Below, piece after piece: positions 59,664 through 64,000 of a stretch of DNA of 64,000 nucleotides. The stretch lies in the NCBI RefSeq assembly GCF_900103785.1, contig NZ_FNHE01000003.1:62001-126000 (forward strand), in the 5' to 3' direction. The first letter of the stretch is position 1. Each line of letters opens with the position of its first letter. Both the position numbers and the translations under genes were made by a program. The notes beneath the pieces are model-generated. The model saw only the letters and a list, made by a program, of their open reading frames with translations. It was not told the DNA's origin and ran no database searches. The stretch comes from Geodermatophilus siccatus (GTDB lineage: Bacteria; Actinomycetota; Actinomycetes; Mycobacteriales; Geodermatophilaceae).

Positions 59664-60167
59664 ATGGACGCCGCAGCGCTGCGCGACCTGCAGGCACCGC
59701 TCAAGCAGCAGTACCGCGACGACCCGGCCTCGGCCTGCGTGAGCATGCACGCCGAGGCCGCCTTCGCCGAGCCGGGCGTCACCTGCACCGTGCAGACCTG
59801 GGCCGGGCCAGCCCGCGCCGGGCTGCACACCTCGACCGGCGGCGACGGCAGCGACGCCTGCTCCGGCGACATGCTGCTACAGGCGCTGCTGGCGTGCGCG
59901 GGGGTGACGATGCGCAGCGTGGCCACGTCGATGGGCGTGGACATCCGCTCGGCCCGGCTGACCGCGCGCGGCGAGATGGACGCCCGCGGGACGCTCGGCG
60001 TCTCCAAGGAGACACCGGTGGGGATGGGGACGATCACCGTCGACGCCGAGCTGGACACCGACGCCGACGACGCCACCCTCGCGAAGCTGGGCCAGCTGAC
60101 CGAGCGCTACTGCGTGGTGGCCCGGACGTTGGCGCAGCCGCCGCACCTGACCGTCCGCCGCGCCTGA
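59664..60167 (+). CDS. OsmC-family protein
   Basis: The 167-residue protein has the OsmC fold with GGDGSDACSGDMLLQALLACAGVTMR (one of the two reactive Cys regions) and ERYCVVARTLAQPPHL near the C-terminus. OsmC/Ohr proteins reduce organic peroxides using paired Cys; Cys residues at both sites are kept. ATG 59664 follows GGGGAGG. Its 3' end is duplicated at 62474. Confidence 0.85.
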   Translation: MDAAALRDLQAPLKQQYRDDPASACVSMHAEAAFAEPGVTCTVQTWAGPARAGLHTSTGGDGSDACSGDMLLQALLACAGVTMRSVATSMGVDIRSARLTARGEMDARGTLGVSKETPVGMGTITVDAELDTDADDATLAKLGQLTERYCVVARTLAQPPHLTVRRA

Positions 60168-60311
60168 ACACGGGCCCCTCCCTCCAGCGGGTCAGACCTC
60201 CCGCCTGACGCTTCCCCGGCGCGGTGCCGGCTTGGTCGACTGCGTCCGAGGGCCTGCCGAGCGCGGCCCGCGGGCTGCCGCCGGGACGGCGGGACGACAC
60301 GGGGGAGCAGG

Positions 60312-62468
60312 ATGACGGCGACAGCTGTGCCGGTCGAGCGGACGGCGGTCCGCGGGGGAGCCGCACGACCCGCGGTCCCGGAGCACCGCTTCCGGCACGA
60401 CGTCGAGGGCCTGCGGGCTGTAGCCGTCGGTCTCGTCCTGCTCGACCACGTGTTCGGCTGGCCGTCGGGCGGGTTCGTCGGCGTCGACGTCTTCTTCGTC
60501 ATCTCCGGCTTCCTCATCACCGGCCTGCTGGTCCGGGAGCGGCAGCGGACGGGGCGGATCTCCTTCCGCGCCTTCTACGTGCGCCGGGCCCGCCGGCTGA
60601 TGCCCGCGGCGGTGACGACGCTGGTCGTCACCACGCTGGCCGCCTGGGTGCTCTTCGTCGACGGCCGCTTCCGGAACACCGTCACCGACGGCCTGTGGGC
60701 GCTGTTCTTCGGCGCCAACGTCAACTTCGCCCGGCAGGGCACCGACTACTTCCAGACCGACGCGGCGCCCTCACCGTTCCAGCACTTCTGGTCCCTCGCG
60801 GTCGAGGAGCAGTTCTACCTGCTCTGGCCGGTGCTGGTCCTCGCCGTCTTCGCGCTCACGGTCGGCCGGCGGCGGGGACGCACCGCCGTCCTCGGGCTGG
60901 CGGTGCTGGCGGTGACGGCGGCGTCGTTCGCCTGGTCCCTGCACGCGACGAGCACCGCGCCGGAGACCGCCTACTTCTCCACGTTCACCCGCGCCTGGGA
61001 GCTGGGGGTCGGCGCGCTGGTCGCCGTCACCGCCGCGGGGCTGCACCGGCTCCCGGCGCGGCTGCAGGCCGTGCTCGCCTGGGCGGGTCTGGCCGGCGTC
61101 GTCGCCTCGGCGTTCCTCATCACCGCGACCACACCGTTCCCGGGGTCCGCCGCGGCACTGCCGGTGCTGTCGACGGCGCTGCTCGTCGCCTTCGGGGCGG
61201 CACCCGGCGGGCCGGGGGTGCGGTGGGCGTTGGGCAGCGCGCCGGCGCGGTTCCTCGGCCGGATCTCCTACTCGCTCTACCTGTGGCACTGGCCGGTGGT
61301 CGTCGTCCTCGCCGCCGTGCTGGACCCGGAGTCGGTGGTCTACCACGCCGTCGTCCTCGCACTGTCGCTGTCGCTGGCCACGATCTCGTTCCACGTGGTG
61401 GAGCAGCCGGTGCTGCACTCGCGGTGGCTGCTCCCGCGAGCGCAGCGCCGCACCCGGCACCCGGCGGCTCCGGGCGTCTTCCGACGGGCCCGGGCGGTCG
61501 CCGGCGGCTCGGCGGCCACGGCGATCGTGCTCACCGCCGGGCTGCTGCTCGTCTCCCCGCCCGGGCAGCTCGACGCCCGGGCCGTGGCCGCGGCCGACGC
61601 CGCTCTGCGGGCCGAGGCCGAGGCGCGCGCGGCCGCGGAGGACGGCGGCACGGCCGAGGACCCGCTGACCCGCGAGATCCGCGCGGCGTCGGTCGCCCTC
61701 ACCTGGCCCACCGACCTCTCGCCGAGCCTCGACGACCTGCCCGACTACCTGCGCACCCAGTGGTCGGAGGGCTGCTTCGACGTGCGCCCGGACAACGTGG
61801 CCGAGTGCGTCTACGGCGACCCGGCCGCGCCGCAGCGGGCCGTCGTGCTCGGTGACTCCATCGCCGGCGCGTGGCTGCCCGGGATCGTCTCGGGCCTGAC
61901 CCCGCAGGGCTGGTCGGTGCAGACGCTGTCGATGGGCCGCTGCCCCAACGTGCTGGAGATGACGCTGGTCGGCGGGCAACCGTTCACCGAGTGCTCCGAC
62001 CACCGGCAGTGGGCACTGGGCTGGATCGCGCAGAACAGCCCGGACCTGGTCGTGCTCAGCAACGCCTACGACGCCGAGCTCGCCGACCCCGCACTGGACC
62101 GGACGGCGGTCTTCCGCGACGGGCTGACCTCGATGGTCCGGCAGATCCAGGCCTCCGGTGCCCGGGTCGTCGTCCTCGGGGCGCCGCCGGAGACGGGCAA
62201 CCTGCAGTCGTGCGCCAACGGGCTCAGCGAGCCCGCCGACTGCGCCGAGTCGCCCAGCCGGTCCTACCTGGCCTCGCTGTCGATCGAGGCCGAGGTCGCG
62301 GAGGCGACCGGCGCGACGGCGGTCGACCCGCAGCGCTGGTTCTGCGTCGACGACCTCTGCCCGCCGTTCGTCGGTGGCACGCCGGTCTTCGCCGACGGGG
62401 TGCACATGACGGCCGAGTACTCGGAGCGGATCGGCGGGTCCGTGGCGGAGGCGCTGCTGGAGTCCTGA
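60312..62468 (+). CDS. OafA/YrhL-type membrane acyltransferase with SGNH domain
   Basis: The 718-residue protein has an acyltransferase-3 domain with ten helices (EHRFRHDVEGLRAVAVGLVL; GVDVFFVISGFLITGLL; PFQHFWSLAVEEQFYLLWPV), a Ala/Glu-rich linker at about 415-450, and an external SGNH hydrolase-like domain with VVLGDSIAGAW and DGVHMTAEY (Asp/His). It probably O-acylates a cell-surface polysaccharide. Flanking repeats of the osmC end suggest it was inserted here. Confidence 0.9.
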   Translation: MTATAVPVERTAVRGGAARPAVPEHRFRHDVEGLRAVAVGLVLLDHVFGWPSGGFVGVDVFFVISGFLITGLLVRERQRTGRISFRAFYVRRARRLMPAAVTTLVVTTLAAWVLFVDGRFRNTVTDGLWALFFGANVNFARQGTDYFQTDAAPSPFQHFWSLAVEEQFYLLWPVLVLAVFALTVGRRRGRTAVLGLAVLAVTAASFAWSLHATSTAPETAYFSTFTRAWELGVGALVAVTAAGLHRLPARLQAVLAWAGLAGVVASAFLITATTPFPGSAAALPVLSTALLVAFGAAPGGPGVRWALGSAPARFLGRISYSLYLWHWPVVVVLAAVLDPESVVYHAVVLALSLSLATISFHVVEQPVLHSRWLLPRAQRRTRHPAAPGVFRRARAVAGGSAATAIVLTAGLLLVSPPGQLDARAVAAADAALRAEAEARAAAEDGGTAEDPLTREIRAASVALTWPTDLSPSLDDLPDYLRTQWSEGCFDVRPDNVAECVYGDPAAPQRAVVLGDSIAGAWLPGIVSGLTPQGWSVQTLSMGRCPNVLEMTLVGGQPFTECSDHRQWALGWIAQNSPDLVVLSNAYDAELADPALDRTAVFRDGLTSMVRQIQASGARVVVLGAPPETGNLQSCANGLSEPADCAESPSRSYLASLSIEAEVAEATGATAVDPQRWFCVDDLCPPFVGGTPVFADGVHMTAEYSERIGGSVAEALLES

Positions 62469-62473
62469 GTCCG

Positions 62474-62550
62474 CCCAGCTCATCGAGCGCTACCGCGTCG
62501 CCGCCCGGACGGCGGCGCAGCCGCCGCACCTGACGGTCCACCCCGCCTGA
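62474..62550 (+). pseudogene. Duplicated remnant of the osmC 3' end
   Basis: The bases encode QLIERYRVAARTAAQPPHLTVHPA in two pieces and a TGA stop, almost the same as the OsmC end QLTERYCVVARTLAQPPHL. The match continues past the stop for about 25 bp (GCACGGGCCCTCCCTCAGCGG against ACACGGGCCCCTCCCTCCAGCGG). No start precedes it. Confidence 0.75.
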
Positions 62551-62733
62551 GCACGGGCCCTCCCTCAGCGGGGCAGAGGCGATGGTCGGCCATGGGGCGT
62601 CGTTCCGGTCGGGCAGGCGCAGCCGGCCGGTCACCGGACCGGTCGGCGGGGCTCGGCCGGGCACCCGACCAGTCACGAGCGGCCGACACCACCCGGGGCC
62701 GGCGCCCGACACGTCCAAGGTGACCCGTCGTCC
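62551..62733. other. GC-rich gap with dyads
   Basis: The region contains GGCCGGTCACCGGACCGGTC and GCCGGGCACCCGACC dyads. I see no gene; short reading frames here look spurious. Confidence 0.35.
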
Positions 62734-63546
62734 CTACCGGTCGGAGTTCGGTCGGTACCCACGGATCGGGCCGACCTCGGCGACCTTCGGATAGGCCGCC
62801 GGGTCCCGGTCGGCCCCGGCGGGGAACTCGAACAGATCGACCATGAGCACCAGCGGGTAGGCGAGGCCCTGCGGGACCACCCGGACGAGCTCGTCGTCGA
62901 CGTACAACCGCGTCTCACCGGCGTCCCACGCCGCGGCATAGGAGTGCCAGTCGGTGGCGTCGAGATCGAGGGGGACGTCGGCCATGTCCGTCCCGAGCCG
63001 GGGGTCGTGGTGGGCCTTGACGCCCAGGCGCACCGTCGAGCCGTCCGGGCCGACGGTGTGGCCGTACAGCTCGGCGATGCAAATCTCCCCGGACTGGTCC
63101 GGTGCGGCCTCCTCCAGGCCCACGAGCCACACCGCGAGCATGCAGGTCGGGTCCGGAGTGGCCCGCAGCCGCGCTTCGACCAGCCCGCTGCTGGGCGTGT
63201 ACAGCTGGCGGGTGGGGACGGCGGTCGCGACGCGGAGGTCGGGTCGGTGACGGTGTGTCCCGCGGTCGGACCCCACCTCGCCGGAGAACGACCCGGTCTG
63301 GAGGTTGGACACGCGCAGCTCGCCGTCGTCAGGGCGCCAGGCGGGCTGGTCGGCGTCGATGCGGAGACGGAGGACCCCGGGGACCAGGTCGTACCGGGCC
63401 GCCGACCGCTCGGGGGTCGTCCACTGTGGCAGGTAGTGGGCCATCCACCGGTGCGCGTCGACCTCCGTGCCGGTGAAGTCCTCGGCGAACTCCAGTTCGT
63501 ACCCGGAGCGGTCCAGCCGACCGGTGCCGGCGGTCGGCCGGTTCAC
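62734..63546 (-). CDS. GH16-like concanavalin-fold protein
   Basis: The 270-residue protein has the GH16/LamG-like features ELEFAEDFTGTEVD and DWHSYAAAWDAGETRLYVDDELV. The catalytic motif expected as E-x-D-x-x-E reads EICIAE, so the middle Asp is Cys and beta-glucanase activity is doubtful. No signal peptide is present with GTG 63544-63546 as the start. It overlaps the neighbouring gene's stop by GTGA, so the two are coupled. Confidence 0.7.
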   Translation of the reverse strand: MNRPTAGTGRLDRSGYELEFAEDFTGTEVDAHRWMAHYLPQWTTPERSAARYDLVPGVLRLRIDADQPAWRPDDGELRVSNLQTGSFSGEVGSDRGTHRHRPDLRVATAVPTRQLYTPSSGLVEARLRATPDPTCMLAVWLVGLEEAAPDQSGEICIAELYGHTVGPDGSTVRLGVKAHHDPRLGTDMADVPLDLDATDWHSYAAAWDAGETRLYVDDELVRVVPQGLAYPLVLMVDLFEFPAGADRDPAAYPKVAEVGPIRGYRPNSDR

Positions 63547-63941
63547 CGGGCCGGCGGGGCGTCGTCGAGCCACGCGCGCGCCAGCCGCCGGGGCGCCCGG
63601 GCCAGCCATGCCTCCGTGACCAGCTCCGTGAGTTCGCCGGGGTCGATGCGGTCCAGTTGGGCGAGCACGATCGGGTGACCGTCGAAGTGCGGCGTCGTCA
63701 GGTAGGTGTCCGGGTCGTCGGTCAGGAGCGCCTCCTTCGCGCCGAGGTCGGGCACCCACGCGCCGAGCGGCGGCGCGTCCGGTGCCCGGTCGCCCAGGTG
63801 GGTGAGGTCGGCCCTGCGCAGCGGCCGCTCCCAGACGAACAGCCGGTCGCGCACCCGCCACTCGGGATGACCGCGCGAGGTCCGCTCGCCGACCTCCGGG
63901 AGGTCGAGGGCGAGGGCGCGCACGTCCTCCCAGCCAGGCAC
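63543..63941 (-). CDS. MmcQ/YjbR-family small protein
   Basis: The 132-residue protein contains ALDLPEVGERTSRGHPEWRV and HFDGHPIVLAQLDRID, matching the YjbR fold (a double-wing DNA-binding-like domain). Function is unknown. The GTG at 63941 is the start. It precedes the GH16-like gene and overlaps it. Downstream (63942-64000) no feature is visible to the window end. Confidence 0.8.
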   Translation of the reverse strand: MPGWEDVRALALDLPEVGERTSRGHPEWRVRDRLFVWERPLRRADLTHLGDRAPDAPPLGAWVPDLGAKEALLTDDPDTYLTTPHFDGHPIVLAQLDRIDPGELTELVTEAWLARAPRRLARAWLDDAPPAR

Positions 63942-64000
63942 GCCGGCAGGCTAGCCCGTCGCGGCTGCCAGGCCTCTCCGGTGCTGACTGAGCCAGTCGG

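Noticed and set aside
60091-62577. Insertion sequence around the acyltransferase gene
   Set aside because: No transposase, terminal inverted repeats or target-site duplication is visible; the flanking repeats are coding remnants of osmC.
1-64000. tRNA, rRNA or riboswitch genes
   Set aside because: I looked for cloverleaf ends, CCA tails and known riboswitch cores but found none convincing; a covariance-model search would be decisive.

Overview
The window is a GC-rich (roughly 75%) chromosomal segment of a high-GC actinobacterium. Codon use, GTG/TTG starts, GTGA stop-start overlaps and the gene content (PAS-GAF-PP2C phosphatase, GAF-ANTAR regulator, carotenoid desaturase, spore-photolyase homologue, many membrane proteins of unknown role) fit the Geodermatophilaceae (Geodermatophilus, Blastococcus, Modestobacter). 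Genus and species cannot be fixed from sequence alone. No rRNA, tRNA, transposase, phage gene, CRISPR array or origin was seen.

Backbone. The gene order follows a block I recall from Mycobacterium tuberculosis Rv1201c-Rv1234: dapD/dapE (lysine and diaminopimelate), a LOG-family protein, a DivIVA-like protein, tag glycosylase, a 55-residue DUF3117 protein, divergent glgM/glgC (glucan synthesis), an O-methyltransferase divergent from sigE, then the sigE / zinc anti-sigma / htrA / tatB run (envelope stress and Tat export), mrp, and the DUF1003 / MgtE-N-CBS pair with a DUF4190-like membrane protein.

Lineage-specific inserts. 4.4-12.9 kb: SRPBCC, MerR, CtaG/DUF2243, EamA and a 1461-residue secreted protein with 11 fibronectin-III repeats and a propeller-like tail. 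13.9-31.1 kb: leucyl aminopeptidase, an unrecognised 476-residue protein, a CrtI-like desaturase, a lipoprotein / 30-residue peptide / DUF6766 operon, a PAS-GAF-PP2C phosphatase, a spore-photoproduct-lyase homologue, a multicopper oxidase / membrane protein / signal peptidase operon, a histidine kinase with LuxR regulator, a receiver-only regulator and a GAF-ANTAR protein. 40-44 kb: a decayed diguanylate cyclase, AzlCD, MGMT, and a MerR/DUF4188 pair around a shared operator. 46-57 kb: PhzF, EamA, CoA-ester lyase, acyl-CoA dehydrogenase, DUF4230, MDR reductase, an EthD/ThDP-enzyme pair, hydrolase, methyltransferase and AraC. 57.5-64 kb: two tandem secreted paralogues with a small aromatic secreted peptide gene between them, OsmC, an OafA-type acyltransferase bounded by copies of the osmC tail, a GH16-like protein and a YjbR-like protein.

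Regulatory and repeat signals. Several genes look leaderless, with a TANNNT -10 box 6-8 bp before the start codon. The sigE gene has an ECF-type GGAAC-N19-GTTG promoter, which suggests autoregulation. A family of GC-rich elements sits immediately after stop codons at six or more places and resembles a mobile or copied terminator. Two long near-perfect palindromes (68 and about 62 bp) lie in intergenic gaps. I found no clear defence or mobile system. The best leads for undescribed biology are the aromatic peptide with its flanking secreted paralogues, the oxidase/signal-peptidase operon, the stop-codon-adjacent repeat family and the 476-residue unknown protein.
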